This document shows, piece by piece, positions 19,674-28,734 of a DNA stretch of 64,000 nucleotides. The stretch's first letter is position 1. The number at the start of each line of letters is the position of its first letter. The notes under the pieces were generated by a model. The model saw only the letters and a program-made list of their open reading frames with translations. It searched no databases and had not been told where the DNA came from. Location of the stretch: positions 1 through 64,000 of the forward strand of contig JAKLEZ010000018.1 in assembly GCA_022711465.1 (NCBI GenBank), written 5' to 3'. The stretch comes from Planctomycetota bacterium (GTDB lineage: Bacteria > Planctomycetota > Phycisphaerae > UBA1845 > PWPN01). The position numbers were made by a program, and so were the translations under genes.

Positions 19674-21284
19674 ATGACCATACCGATAGACCGCAGACGC
19701 CAAGCCAGCCCGTGGGTTTTCGTCGCCCTGTGCGCCGCTTCCGTGGCGGCGGCAGGGGCGATGGCTCTGGGCAGCCACCCTCTTCTGGGGACGTTGGTTG
19801 TTCTGGCGGGTCTGGGATCTCTCTTGGCCTTCACCCGACGCTGGCGGGCCGATACTGCTGGCTGCGAGCGGGAGCTCGGTGATTGTCAGCTCCGGATTCG
19901 CGAGGAAGTGGCTGCCCGCATGGAGGCGGAGTCCGCCCTCACCGAGGTGAGCGCGGCGGGCGAGGTGATACGCCATCAGTACGAGGATGCCAACGAGCAG
20001 CTCCGGCGGGTCTGCCAGGAACTGGAAGACGCCACCGACCGCGCGGACCGCAGCGAAGTTGCCGCGGAGGTGGCCTCGCACAGCAAGTATGAATTCCTCG
20101 CTGGTTTCAGCCATCGAGCCCGCACCCTGATGACGCCCATCATCGGATTCGCCGAGAACCTGTCCGATCCGGTCATGACCAGCGATGACCGGGAGCGGGC
20201 CCTTGAGACGATCAAGCGGAATGGCCAGGAACTGATGACCAATCTGTCCAGCCTCCTGGATATCGCCTACCTTGAAACCGGGCGTCTCGAAATCAGGCAC
20301 GCCGTCTGTTCGCCACTCCAGATGGTGAGCGAGATCCTTTCCGCGGCCAAGTGTGCCGCAAGCCGGAAGGGACTTGACCTGTCCGTCGATTTCGTCGGCC
20401 AGGTGCCGGAGACGATTCAGACCGACCCGGCCAGGCTCGCCCAGATCCTCGGCAAGCTGGTCGGAAACGCGATCCGCTACACGCAGGTTGGCGGGGTACG
20501 ACTTGCCGTGCATTTCTCCGACTCCGGCCTGGAGCCGGTTCTGCAGTTCGAGGTGATTGATACCGGAGTCGGCATGACGGAAGGCCAGATAGCCGGGCTG
20601 TTCGATCCGTTCTCCAACTCCGCAGGTCCCGAGGCTCCGCAGTTCGGCGGTACCGGCCTCGGTCTCACGATCTGCAAGCGCCTGGCCAGCCTGCTGGGGG
20701 GCGACCTGAGCGTGGACAGCGTTCCGGATCAGGGGACGACGTTCCGGCTGATCATCGCCACCGGTCCGCTGGATGGGGTGGAGATGACCGATGGACCAAC
20801 CGAGCGGATCATCGCCGAGGATGAGTCCGAATTGGTCGAAGCGACGGTGAACATGGAGGAGAAGCCGCTCGACGCGCACGTGCTGTTGGCCGAGGACGGG
20901 ATCGACAATCAACGACTCATTTCCTTCATCCTCAAGAAGGCGGGGGCCGAAGTGACGCTGGCCGACAACGGCGGCAAGGCGGTGGAACTCGCCCTGGAGG
21001 CTCAGAGGGGGGGGCATCCGTTCGACCTGATTCTCATGGATATGCAGATGCCCACCATGGACGGCTACACAGCCACGACCCGGCTGCGCGAGCAAGGATA
21101 TGCAGAGCCGATTGTGGCCCTCACCGCACACGCCATGGCCGGCGACCGGGAGAAGTGCCTCCAAGTCGGGTGCGACGACTACGTCGCCAAGCCGATCGAT
21201 CGTCTTACCCTCCTGGCGACACTGCACAAGTGGCGCGGTCAGTCGTCTCCCCGGAGCCGGACGGCCGAGGTCGCCCCGTCTTGA
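19674..21284 (+). CDS. Hybrid histidine kinase with C-terminal receiver domain
   Basis: A 536-aa protein. Two hydrophobic helices (about residues 13-32 and 36-54) are followed by a coiled coil (about 65-135). The dimerisation domain has His147 in EFLAGFSHRARTLM. The catalytic domain has an N box LVGNAIRYT, G1 DTGVGM, F box LFDPFSNS and G2 GTGLGLTI. A receiver domain follows (about 402-525) with phospho-acceptor Asp456 in LILMDMQMP and Lys506 in VAKP. The H box is unusual: the residue after His is Arg instead of the usual Glu or Asp, and the following Pro is replaced by Leu. There is no periplasmic sensor domain, so it may sense through the membrane or a partner. No separate response regulator is adjacent. 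Confidence 0.9.
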   Translation: MTIPIDRRRQASPWVFVALCAASVAAAGAMALGSHPLLGTLVVLAGLGSLLAFTRRWRADTAGCERELGDCQLRIREEVAARMEAESALTEVSAAGEVIRHQYEDANEQLRRVCQELEDATDRADRSEVAAEVASHSKYEFLAGFSHRARTLMTPIIGFAENLSDPVMTSDDRERALETIKRNGQELMTNLSSLLDIAYLETGRLEIRHAVCSPLQMVSEILSAAKCAASRKGLDLSVDFVGQVPETIQTDPARLAQILGKLVGNAIRYTQVGGVRLAVHFSDSGLEPVLQFEVIDTGVGMTEGQIAGLFDPFSNSAGPEAPQFGGTGLGLTICKRLASLLGGDLSVDSVPDQGTTFRLIIATGPLDGVEMTDGPTERIIAEDESELVEATVNMEEKPLDAHVLLAEDGIDNQRLISFILKKAGAEVTLADNGGKAVELALEAQRGGHPFDLILMDMQMPTMDGYTATTRLREQGYAEPIVALTAHAMAGDREKCLQVGCDDYVAKPIDRLTLLATLHKWRGQSSPRSRTAEVAPS

Positions 21285-21646
21285 TGGGTTGCGGTCCGTT
21301 CGTCGCCCGCGCGTTCGGAAGACCGTCGTCTCGGCCGGCAGCTACCCGTTGAACGTTTGCCTCGCGGTGGCCGGGGATTGGGGCGGCTTCCTCGTCAAGC
21401 CGGTCCGGCGCAGCGTGCTGATGGACAAGTTGACCGCCGTGAAGCTCCTGGCCTCCAACTGGCGCACTCCCGCGGAGTGGTCCCGCCGGGCCCGGTCTTT
21501 TCCCGAGGCTTGTGGCTTTTTCGGATCGTCCGATGGCGGAATGACGCGGCCCTCTTTATACTCCTCCCAGCCCTTGAGTTGCTGACACCTGGCGGTTCCT
21601 TCCTGCTTCGGACGGTTCAAATGGGCGTGCCATGGGAGGAGTGAGG
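21285..21646. other. Gap with a possible receiver-domain relic
   Basis: This 362-bp stretch between the histidine kinase and the glycosidase has no full gene. In one plus frame it reads DWGGFLVKPVRRSVLMDKL (about 21375-21435), which resembles the last strand and helix of a response-regulator receiver domain. A TATACT at 21557-21562 could be a -10 element for the glycosidase gene, but no good -35 accompanies it. Confidence 0.35.
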
Positions 21647-24085
21647 ATGTCGAATACCCGTTTCGGATCGTTACTTCTGGGCGTCATCGAGGTTCTTGTC
21701 GCTGCGGCCGGGTGCCTGGGCGAGGTTCGCTCGGCCGACTGCGAGCGGTTTGTCATCCCGCCTGACCGGCCGGCGCGTCTGGAATGGAGGGCAGATCCGC
21801 CTGCCCACCGGTCGGATCTGGGCTACATCATTTCCGACTACTGGGCTCGCGAGGTGGCCGCTGGCGAGGCTGTCGCCGATCGGGACGGGGCCATCTCAAT
21901 CTCGGTGAACTTGCCTCGGGGCTTCTACGAAGTCGCCCTGCCGCGACTTGGTTACCGCGGCGGCATCGTCGTGCGACCGGAACACGCCGGGCCTGAGGAC
22001 GCGTTCTTCTGCATGGACAGCGCTCTTTCCTGGCTCGAGAAGCGGGAGGACATCCGCGGCGGACTCGCCAGGATGCTCAAACGGATTGGCATCGTCCAAT
22101 CGCGCGAGCGGCTCCGCTGGGATGCGGTCAACAAGTCCGAGGACGTGTGGGATTGGGAGGGTGGTTGTCAGTTTGAGACCCTCCGCCGCACGTATGCTCG
22201 GCACGGTGTCAAGGTCCTGGAGATGTTCCATGATAGTCCGAGATGGCTGGGCCGCACCGACGCCAACCCGTATCCCACAAACCTGCTTCTGGCCGCACGA
22301 TCGATCGGCGATCTCGGCCGTCGGTGGGGGGGTACATGGGGCGGGCTGGAGATCTGGAACGAGCCCGACGTCCAGTTCGGTGCCAACCTTCCGGCCGACC
22401 AGTATGTGCCCCTGGCCAAGGCCGCGGCCTGGGGGCTCCGCGAGCACCTGCCGGCGGTCCCGCTGGTCGGCGGCGTTCTCACGGACATCGCCCCGGATGA
22501 ATACCGTCGGGCATGCGCCGAGAACGGCCTGCTCGATCAGGTCGACGCGATCAGCTTCCACACCTATCAGCAGGCAACGACTGTAGAGGACATGGTTTCG
22601 CGGTACCGAGTTTGGCTCAAGGCGTATGGCAAGGAGTCCATGCCCCTGTGGATTACCGAGAGCGGACGGCCCTGGCCCAAGGGGGCGCCGCGGCCGGCCA
22701 TGAGAGAAGATGCGGTCAGCGCCCTGGACATCGTGATGAAGGCCATTGAGTCGAAGGCCTGTGGGGTGGCCGCGTATTTCGCCTTCGTCTACGTGTACTA
22801 CGAGGAGAACCAGAACAACTTCGGGATGATGGGCCGGGAAGTCTCTCCGCTTCGTTCGATGGCCGCCTATGCCCAGATGGTGAGCGCGTTGGCGAACAAG
22901 GCATACGTCGGAGATTTGAAAACCTCGGATCCGGCCGTCAAGCGGGCCAGGGTGTTCAGCGGCACCGGCGGGACGGTGGCGGTGTTGTACACTGGGTCGG
23001 TGAATCGGGACGCGAAGGTCAGACTGGAATTGGCTGCGCGGCGACTGGAGGGTATCGACGGTCGGACGCTCAGCGTTGATGCTGCGGGCGGTCTTCCCGT
23101 TCCCGACGGTCTCGCCTACGTATGGCTTGATGCCGGCTCGATGGCCGATGCCGTGGTCAAGGACACTCCGGCGGTCGGATTGTACTCCGTGAGCAGGCGA
23201 CCTCCGCCCTCGCGACCGGCTCCATCTTCGGTCATTCTGCGGTATCCGTTTGACCCTTCGATAGCCAGCTTCACCTGCAAGGGCTATCACGTGACCCACG
23301 AGACTGCGGCGTGTTTTCCTCTTCGCGTGGTCGTCCACAATCTGGCTGAACAGGCCGGGCGAGTCGACCTGACGCCGTCGATCAAGGGCATGGCCTCTCC
23401 CGTCGCGATCGAGCCCCGAAGCCTTGAACTTGCACCTCAGGGCTGGGCTGAGGTTGCGTGGGAAGTCGACGTGCGGCAGGGGGGCTCGGACGGCCAGCCG
23501 CTGACAATCCAGGTGGCGGCCAAGGGCACCATGGTCCCGTGGATCAGCCCCCTGGCTGTGGATTTGTTCGTCGAGAAGACGGTGGCCGCCCACCTGGCTG
23601 GCTTTCCGGTCAGGATGGCGCTGCCCATCGCCCGGCTGGAGGCCTGGCAGGAGAATATCGCCAGTCAGGGGCGCATGACCATGTCCAAGACGAAGGAGGG
23701 CGGGTGGCGGCTGGAAGTTCACTTTGGGGCCGGGGATCGATGGGTTTACCCGAAGCTCAGGCTGGGCGAAGGTGTCAGATGGGGGCAAGCCAAGTACTTG
23801 CTCCTGCGGGCCAGATGCGACAAGCCGGCGTCGGTTCGTTTCATTGCCTGGGAGGACAGTCAGGCCGGTTACCTGTCCCGTCGTCCGCTGATCCCGGCCG
23901 ACGGCCGCTGGCACGTGGTGTTGATACCGCTCCGCGATGTGGATTCTCTCGCCTCCTCACCTGATGGGAACGGCCGGCTTGACGCGGACCAGGTTCACTC
24001 CGTCTCGTTTGGCATGAACACCGAGGTCGAGGACAATGTACTGGAGATCAGCGACGCGTACCTCGTCGGTGAAAAGCCTGGCTGA
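21647..24085 (+). CDS. Exported clan GH-A glycoside hydrolase-like protein
   Basis: An 812-aa protein from ATG 21647, with GGGAGGA 7 bases upstream. It has an N-terminal signal sequence (LLLGVIEVLVAAAGCLGEV). After a small beta domain comes a TIM-barrel hydrolase with acid/base candidate Glu239 in LEIWNEPDVQFG and nucleophile candidate Glu338 in LWITESGRPW, the spacing expected for clan A retaining glycosidases (GH39/GH5-like). Other barrel strands include VKVLEMFHDSPRWL and VDAISFHTY. The C-terminal 350 residues look like beta-sandwich domains, the last resembling a carbohydrate-binding module. It probably acts in the periplasm or outside on plant or algal polysaccharide. The exact GH family is not certain. 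Confidence 0.8.
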   Translation: MSNTRFGSLLLGVIEVLVAAAGCLGEVRSADCERFVIPPDRPARLEWRADPPAHRSDLGYIISDYWAREVAAGEAVADRDGAISISVNLPRGFYEVALPRLGYRGGIVVRPEHAGPEDAFFCMDSALSWLEKREDIRGGLARMLKRIGIVQSRERLRWDAVNKSEDVWDWEGGCQFETLRRTYARHGVKVLEMFHDSPRWLGRTDANPYPTNLLLAARSIGDLGRRWGGTWGGLEIWNEPDVQFGANLPADQYVPLAKAAAWGLREHLPAVPLVGGVLTDIAPDEYRRACAENGLLDQVDAISFHTYQQATTVEDMVSRYRVWLKAYGKESMPLWITESGRPWPKGAPRPAMREDAVSALDIVMKAIESKACGVAAYFAFVYVYYEENQNNFGMMGREVSPLRSMAAYAQMVSALANKAYVGDLKTSDPAVKRARVFSGTGGTVAVLYTGSVNRDAKVRLELAARRLEGIDGRTLSVDAAGGLPVPDGLAYVWLDAGSMADAVVKDTPAVGLYSVSRRPPPSRPAPSSVILRYPFDPSIASFTCKGYHVTHETAACFPLRVVVHNLAEQAGRVDLTPSIKGMASPVAIEPRSLELAPQGWAEVAWEVDVRQGGSDGQPLTIQVAAKGTMVPWISPLAVDLFVEKTVAAHLAGFPVRMALPIARLEAWQENIASQGRMTMSKTKEGGWRLEVHFGAGDRWVYPKLRLGEGVRWGQAKYLLLRARCDKPASVRFIAWEDSQAGYLSRRPLIPADGRWHVVLIPLRDVDSLASSPDGNGRLDADQVHSVSFGMNTEVEDNVLEISDAYLVGEKPG

Positions 24086-24127
24086 CGATCGACAGAATCA
24101 GCGGTTGCGATCCTCGTACCGAAGCCG

Positions 24128-24153
24128 CCCGGCCGGGTGGTTATCGGGCCGGG
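24128..24153 (+). terminator. GC-rich hairpin after the glycosidase gene
   Basis: CCCGGCC at 24128-24134 pairs with GGCCGGG at 24147-24153 around a 12-base loop, about 40 bases after the glycosidase stop. There is no T-tract, so it is only a candidate terminator. Confidence 0.35.
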
Positions 24154-24239
24154 AGGCGGGCTGCCCGGTCTGGCCGATCCGGGGGAGACTCTGCTATACT
24201 TAAGGCAGGTTTAGAGTCGAATCCCCTGGAGAAGTCGAG

Positions 24240-26657
24240 ATGGTCTTCGCCGTCCGCCGCCAGAAGCGTGTTTCCCTGCTCTTGGTGATGGGTACTCTGC
24301 CGGGACTGGCAACGGCGGCGTGGGCCCATCCGATTGTCGGCGAGACCATGCCGTTCCGGCAACCGGACGGGACGGTGATCGAGGTTCGGGTGTGGGGAGA
24401 CGAATTCTACGCCGTGGCCGAGACCCTGGACGGTTACACGCTGGTCGAGGATCCAACCACACGAGCGGCTTGTTACGCCAGGTTGTCGGCGGACGGTGCC
24501 CGGCTGGAGTCGACCGGCGTCGTGGCCGGCCAGAATGAGGCTGCTCCGGTCGGCATCGACCAGCACATCCGCATCACGGTTGAATCCGCCAAGTCCAGGA
24601 TCGCCGCCAACCGTCAGCTGCAGCAGGCTCAGAAGGCGGCCTTCCTTGCGACCGAGAAGGGCAGCCTGGCCCAGGAGAGCATCACCATCGGCTCCCCCAA
24701 GGGGCTTTGCGTGATCGTGGACTTTTCGGACGACGTGGCCACGATTCCTGCAAGCGCGGTCGCGGACTTCTGCAACAAGATCGGATACACGGCCAACGGC
24801 AACAACGGCTCGGTTCGTGACTACTTTCACGACGTCTCCGGCGGGAAGCTGACCTACACCAACTACGTGCCGACCGCCTACCACCGGGCGAAGCATCCCA
24901 AGACGTACTACACCGACCAGAGCATCGACTACGGTACTCGGGCTCGGGAGCTCATCACCGAGGCTCTCGACAGCCTGAAGGCCAGCGGCTTCAATTTTGG
25001 CCAGTGCGACACCAACAGCGACGGCACCATCGATGCCTTGAACTGCCTCTATGCCGGGTCGAGCAACTCGCCCTGGTCCGAGGGGCTGTGGCCGCACGCC
25101 AGTTGGATGACCTATTGCGCCGGCGGAGTGTGCGCCGGTCCTTATCAGATCACCGACATGGGCAGCAGCCTGAGGATCAGCACCTTTTGTCACGAGAACG
25201 GGCACATGCTGTTAGGCTGGCCGGACCTGTATGACTATGACTACGATTCCACCGGCGTGGGCCATTTCTGCCTCATGGCGTTCGGCACCAGCAGCACGAA
25301 TCCGTGCCGGCCATGCGCCTATATGCGAAACAAGGCAGGATGGTGTACGGTGACCGAACTGCTCGCTTCGCAGGCCAACCTCCCGGTCATCTCGAACAGC
25401 AACGCGATCTACAAGCACTCCAGACCTTCCAGCACCAAGGAGTACTTCCTGCTCGAGAACCGCCAACGGACCGGGCGCGACGTCGGCCTGCCCGATGGCG
25501 GTCTGGCCATTTGGCACGTCGACGAGAACGGCAGCAACGACAACAATGAAATGACCGCCGCTTCTCACTACAAGGTCACTCTGGTCCAGGCGGACGGCCT
25601 GTGGGACATGGAGAACAACCGCAACTACGGCGACTCCAGCGACTTGTGGTCATCTCCGACGCACACGGTGTGCAATCCCGATTCCTCCCCGAACACCAGG
25701 TGGTGGGACGGAACGGCCTCCAAGTTGCACCTCAAGAACGTCAGTGCTTCCGGTTCAACCATGACCTTCACGTACCTGGATTCCGCGGACTGCAACGCGA
25801 ACAACGTGGGTGACGAGACGGACATCGCCCATGGGACGAGTGCCGACTGCAACGGTGACGCGATCCCTGACGAGTGTCAGCGGCCTGCTCCGGTCGCGCC
25901 GGATGCAGTTGCCCAGGACAGCTGCGCGAATGCCCAGTGGGTTGGCCCGGGGCAGGTTTACACCGGCTCCACCGCGGGCATGACCAGCGTCTACTTCTAC
26001 TCCTGCGGCAGTTCGGGTGGCTCGCCCGATGTCTGGTACAAGTACAGCCCGTACGCCTCGGGTACGCTGACCGTCTCGTTGTGTGGTTCCGGCTACGACA
26101 CCGTGGTATCCGTTCACTCGGCTTGTCCGAGTACCGGCAACAACCGTCAGCTGGGATGCAACGACAACGGCTGTGACAAGCAGTCGACGCTGACCCTCTC
26201 GGTAACCGCCCGTTCGGTCTACTACATTCGTGTGGCTGGAGCCGCCGGCGCGACGGGCAGTTTCCAGCTGAAGTTGACCGGTCCCTACGCTTACCCTTCC
26301 GAGGATAATGACTGCAACAAGGACGGGGTGCCGGACGAACTGCAGCCGGATGCAGACGGAGACGGCGTCATTGACGCCTGTGACACCTGTCCTGGCACGT
26401 CCCACTGTTCGAGAGTGGCAGAATCGAACGGATGTCCGGTGGCCAAGGTGGACTACGATGCCGACGGTGACGTCGACATGGAGGACTATGCCCATTTCCA
26501 GCGATGCATGACCCCTATGGGAGTGATTCAGACCGACCCCGGGTGCGCGGATGCCATGCTGAACTCCGACCCTTTCGTGGACCGCAACGACTTCCTCCTT
26601 TTCCGTCAGTGTCTGAGCGGCCCGGGCGTCTGGGCCGATGCCGACTGCATACCGTAG
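24240..26657 (+). CDS. Secreted M6-family metalloprotease with dockerin-like tail
   Basis: An 805-aa protein, ATG at 24240 with GGAGAAG 6 bases upstream; a TATACT at 24195-24200 may be its -10 box. Residues 1-29 form a signal peptide ending AWAHP. The catalytic zinc site is His318-Glu319-x-x-His322 (TFCHENGHMLLGWPDLYD), the immune-inhibitor-A type M6 motif with the Gly and Asp that follow it in that family. Behind it come Cys-rich calcium-type repeats (ADCNGDAIPDECQ), a PPC-like beta domain (TLTVSLCGSGYDTVVSVH) and a final pair of dockerin-like repeats (DYDADGDVDMEDYAHFQRC and DRNDFLLFRQCLSG). Many paired Cys suggest disulfides and export. It probably digests extracellular protein. Confidence 0.88.
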   Translation: MVFAVRRQKRVSLLLVMGTLPGLATAAWAHPIVGETMPFRQPDGTVIEVRVWGDEFYAVAETLDGYTLVEDPTTRAACYARLSADGARLESTGVVAGQNEAAPVGIDQHIRITVESAKSRIAANRQLQQAQKAAFLATEKGSLAQESITIGSPKGLCVIVDFSDDVATIPASAVADFCNKIGYTANGNNGSVRDYFHDVSGGKLTYTNYVPTAYHRAKHPKTYYTDQSIDYGTRARELITEALDSLKASGFNFGQCDTNSDGTIDALNCLYAGSSNSPWSEGLWPHASWMTYCAGGVCAGPYQITDMGSSLRISTFCHENGHMLLGWPDLYDYDYDSTGVGHFCLMAFGTSSTNPCRPCAYMRNKAGWCTVTELLASQANLPVISNSNAIYKHSRPSSTKEYFLLENRQRTGRDVGLPDGGLAIWHVDENGSNDNNEMTAASHYKVTLVQADGLWDMENNRNYGDSSDLWSSPTHTVCNPDSSPNTRWWDGTASKLHLKNVSASGSTMTFTYLDSADCNANNVGDETDIAHGTSADCNGDAIPDECQRPAPVAPDAVAQDSCANAQWVGPGQVYTGSTAGMTSVYFYSCGSSGGSPDVWYKYSPYASGTLTVSLCGSGYDTVVSVHSACPSTGNNRQLGCNDNGCDKQSTLTLSVTARSVYYIRVAGAAGATGSFQLKLTGPYAYPSEDNDCNKDGVPDELQPDADGDGVIDACDTCPGTSHCSRVAESNGCPVAKVDYDADGDVDMEDYAHFQRCMTPMGVIQTDPGCADAMLNSDPFVDRNDFLLFRQCLSGPGVWADADCIP

Positions 26658-26685
26658 GCCACCCGAGGCGGATGCCCGACCGGGG

Positions 26686-26715
26686 TTGACCCGAGGCCGT
26701 TCTCCTCGCTACCAT
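26686..26715 (+). promoter_or_regulatory. Candidate promoter of the ABC exporter genes
   Basis: TTGACC at 26686-26691 and TACCAT at 26710-26715 are spaced 18 bases apart, about 50 bases before the permease start. The match is moderate. Confidence 0.4.
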
Positions 26716-26767
26716 GGTGTCTGGTCGTGCCGCGGTTCATGGAGTAACACCGGCAGGGAAATCACTG

Positions 26768-27904
26768 ATGCCGGCCATCGCTCGACGCAACCTATTCCAC
26801 GACAAAGTCAAGCTGATCATGGCCCTGGTGGGGATCGTTTTCTCCGTCGCCCTGGTCACGCTCCAGCTTGGCCTGCTGATCGGCGCCATGCGCAACGCCA
26901 GCGGGATCATTGATCACGCTGGGGCTGATGTCTGGGTCATGCAGAAGAGCACCCGCAACCTCGACCTGTGCGATGTCATGCTCGACCGCCGCTACTACCA
27001 GGCCGTGGCCACGCCCGGTGTCGCCTGGGGCGAGCGGCTGATTGTGCAGTTTACTCGGTGGAAGCTGGTCGATGGCCGCCAGGAGAACGTCGAGATCGTC
27101 GGCCTGTATCCGAACTCGCGGCTGAGCCTGCCCTGGGAGATGGTCGCCGGCAACCGGGACCGGATCTGGGCGATGAACGGCGTCATTATCGACGAACGGG
27201 AACGCGTCCGGTTCGGCAACGAGGGCTTGCCGCTCTCCTTGAACGAGCAGACTGAAATCCTTGGCCGGGCCGCCCGCGTGGTCGGCTTCTGCCGCGGCGT
27301 GGGCAGTTTCACGACCTCCCCTTATGTGTTCTGCGACTACAAGCGCGGACTGGATTTCAGCGGCATGACCCAGCGGCAGACCAAGTACGTGGTCCTCAAG
27401 GCCAGGCCAGGCGTCAGCCCCGAGGAACTCCGCGACCGGGTCCGCGAACGACTCACCGAGGCCGAGGCCTACACCGCCGACGAATTCTCCCGCAAGACCC
27501 GTTGGTACTGGATGTATGGCACGGGTATGGGCATCGGGATCATGTTCGGAGCCGTCCTGGGCGTCATCGTCGGCGTGGTCATCGTCAGCCAGACCATGTA
27601 CTCCGCCACCGTCGAGCGGCTGCGCGAGTATGGCACGCTCAAAGCGCTGGGCATGGGCAACTTTACGCTCGGGATGATCATCCTGCGTCAATCGCTCATC
27701 GCCGGCCTCCTCGGCTATGTCATGGCCAGTGCCTTGTCCTACTACATGGGCACGTGTCTGCCGGCCTACAACGTCCCTCTGCATGTACCGCCCGCCCTTG
27801 TGGGGGCGATGTTCTTTGTGACCGTGGGTATCTGCGTGAGCGCGAGCATCACCAGCGTGCTCCGTGTCTTCCGGCTGGAGCCGGCCATGGTGTTCCGCAG
27901 CTGA
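26768..27904 (+). CDS. DevC-type ABC transporter permease (FtsX-like)
   Basis: A 378-aa permease from ATG 26768; the open frame begins 18 codons earlier. One helix sits at residues about 16-36 (IMALVGIVFSVALVTLQLGL). A long extracytoplasmic MacB/DevC-like domain follows (AGADVWVMQKSTRNLD, then about 200 residues). Three C-terminal helices (IGIMFGAVLGVIVGVVIVSQ; IILRQSLIAGLLGYVMASAL; LVGAMFFVTVGICVSASITS) complete the FtsX-like core, with ERLREYGTLKALG in the coupling position. DevC works with DevA and DevB to export lipids or peptides through a TolC-type channel. Its stop is 4 bases before the ATPase start. Confidence 0.88.
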   Translation: MPAIARRNLFHDKVKLIMALVGIVFSVALVTLQLGLLIGAMRNASGIIDHAGADVWVMQKSTRNLDLCDVMLDRRYYQAVATPGVAWGERLIVQFTRWKLVDGRQENVEIVGLYPNSRLSLPWEMVAGNRDRIWAMNGVIIDERERVRFGNEGLPLSLNEQTEILGRAARVVGFCRGVGSFTTSPYVFCDYKRGLDFSGMTQRQTKYVVLKARPGVSPEELRDRVRERLTEAEAYTADEFSRKTRWYWMYGTGMGIGIMFGAVLGVIVGVVIVSQTMYSATVERLREYGTLKALGMGNFTLGMIILRQSLIAGLLGYVMASALSYYMGTCLPAYNVPLHVPPALVGAMFFVTVGICVSASITSVLRVFRLEPAMVFRS

Positions 27905-27908
27905 CCCG

Positions 27909-28625
27909 ATGGCAGAGACTGCAACCCATTCCGGTACCGCCGTTCGCGTGTACGATCTGCACAAGAGCTACCGCGAAGGCGCACATGCGCTCGAAGTGCT
28001 CCATGGTGTCAACCTCGACATTGCCCGCGGCGACCTCACGCTGCTCATGGGGCCCAGCGGCTCAGGCAAGACCACCCTCCTGACCATTATGGGCCTGCTG
28101 ATGAAGCCGACCTCCGGCCGGGTCGAGCTGCTCGGCCGCGACGTGACCAGCCTGGATGAATCCGCATTGCCTGCCCTGCGCCGTCGGCACGTGGGCTTCA
28201 TCTTCCAGAACTTCAACCTCTTGGGGGCCCTGAACGCGGCCGAGAACGTCGAGGTCGTGCTCGGACTCCAGGGCGTCCGCGGCCGCGCCGCCCGCAAGCA
28301 GGCCATGGCCCTGCTCGACCAAGTCGGCCTGGCCGATCGCTGGAGCCACCTGCCCGACGAGATGAGCGGCGGTGAGAAACAGCGCGTGGGCGTCGCCCGA
28401 GCCCTGGCCAGCCAGGCGGAGCTTATCCTGGCCGACGAGCCGACGGGCAACCTCGATTCCAGAACAGCCGCCCAGGTGGTGGATATCCTCCGCCATCTTG
28501 CCCACACGGAGAACCGTGCCGTCCTTGTCGTCACTCACGACCTTGGCCTGCAAGAGCACGCCGATTGTGTCGTCCGGATGAGGGACGGGACCATCGTCGA
28601 ACCGCACGACGGCGTAGCGGCCTGA
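27909..28625 (+). CDS. DevA-type ABC transporter ATP-binding protein
   Basis: A 238-aa ATPase. ATG 27909 is used because it lies 4 bases after the permease stop and gives a normal N-terminus (AVRVYDLHKSYREG). It has Walker A GPSGSGKTTL, Q-loop FIFQNFNLLGAL, signature MSGGEKQRVGVARAL, Walker B LILADEPTGNLD and switch His in VVTHDLG. The subclass is the LolD/MacB/DevA group that powers export or lipoprotein release. It pairs with the permease upstream and the periplasmic adaptor downstream. Confidence 0.92.
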   Translation: MAETATHSGTAVRVYDLHKSYREGAHALEVLHGVNLDIARGDLTLLMGPSGSGKTTLLTIMGLLMKPTSGRVELLGRDVTSLDESALPALRRRHVGFIFQNFNLLGALNAAENVEVVLGLQGVRGRAARKQAMALLDQVGLADRWSHLPDEMSGGEKQRVGVARALASQAELILADEPTGNLDSRTAAQVVDILRHLAHTENRAVLVVTHDLGLQEHADCVVRMRDGTIVEPHDGVAA

Positions 28626-28683
28626 CTGCTCACTCCGCCGGGCCGTCGTCAGGCGGAGGATGATGCGGCCATGCGTCTCCACG

Positions 28684-28711
28684 TTGCGGAATGCGTCAAT
28701 CGAGCTATCAT
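28684..28711 (+). promoter_or_regulatory. Weak candidate promoter before the adaptor gene
   Basis: TTGCGG at 28684-28689 and TATCAT at 28706-28711 are 16 bases apart in the 109-bp gap between the ATPase and adaptor genes. It could add transcription of the adaptor and the MbtH-like gene. Confidence 0.3.
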
Positions 28712-28734
28712 GAAGGTGGTACAGGAGCGACGAC

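Noticed and set aside
19599..21227. 542-aa minus-strand ORF
   Set aside because: Antisense to the hybrid histidine kinase, whose H, N, G and receiver motifs are all in the plus frame.
21896..23914. 672-aa minus-strand ORF
   Set aside because: Antisense to the glycosidase gene; no motif of its own.
26792..27964. 390-aa minus-strand ORF
   Set aside because: Antisense to the DevC-type permease, with His/Asp-rich shadow composition.
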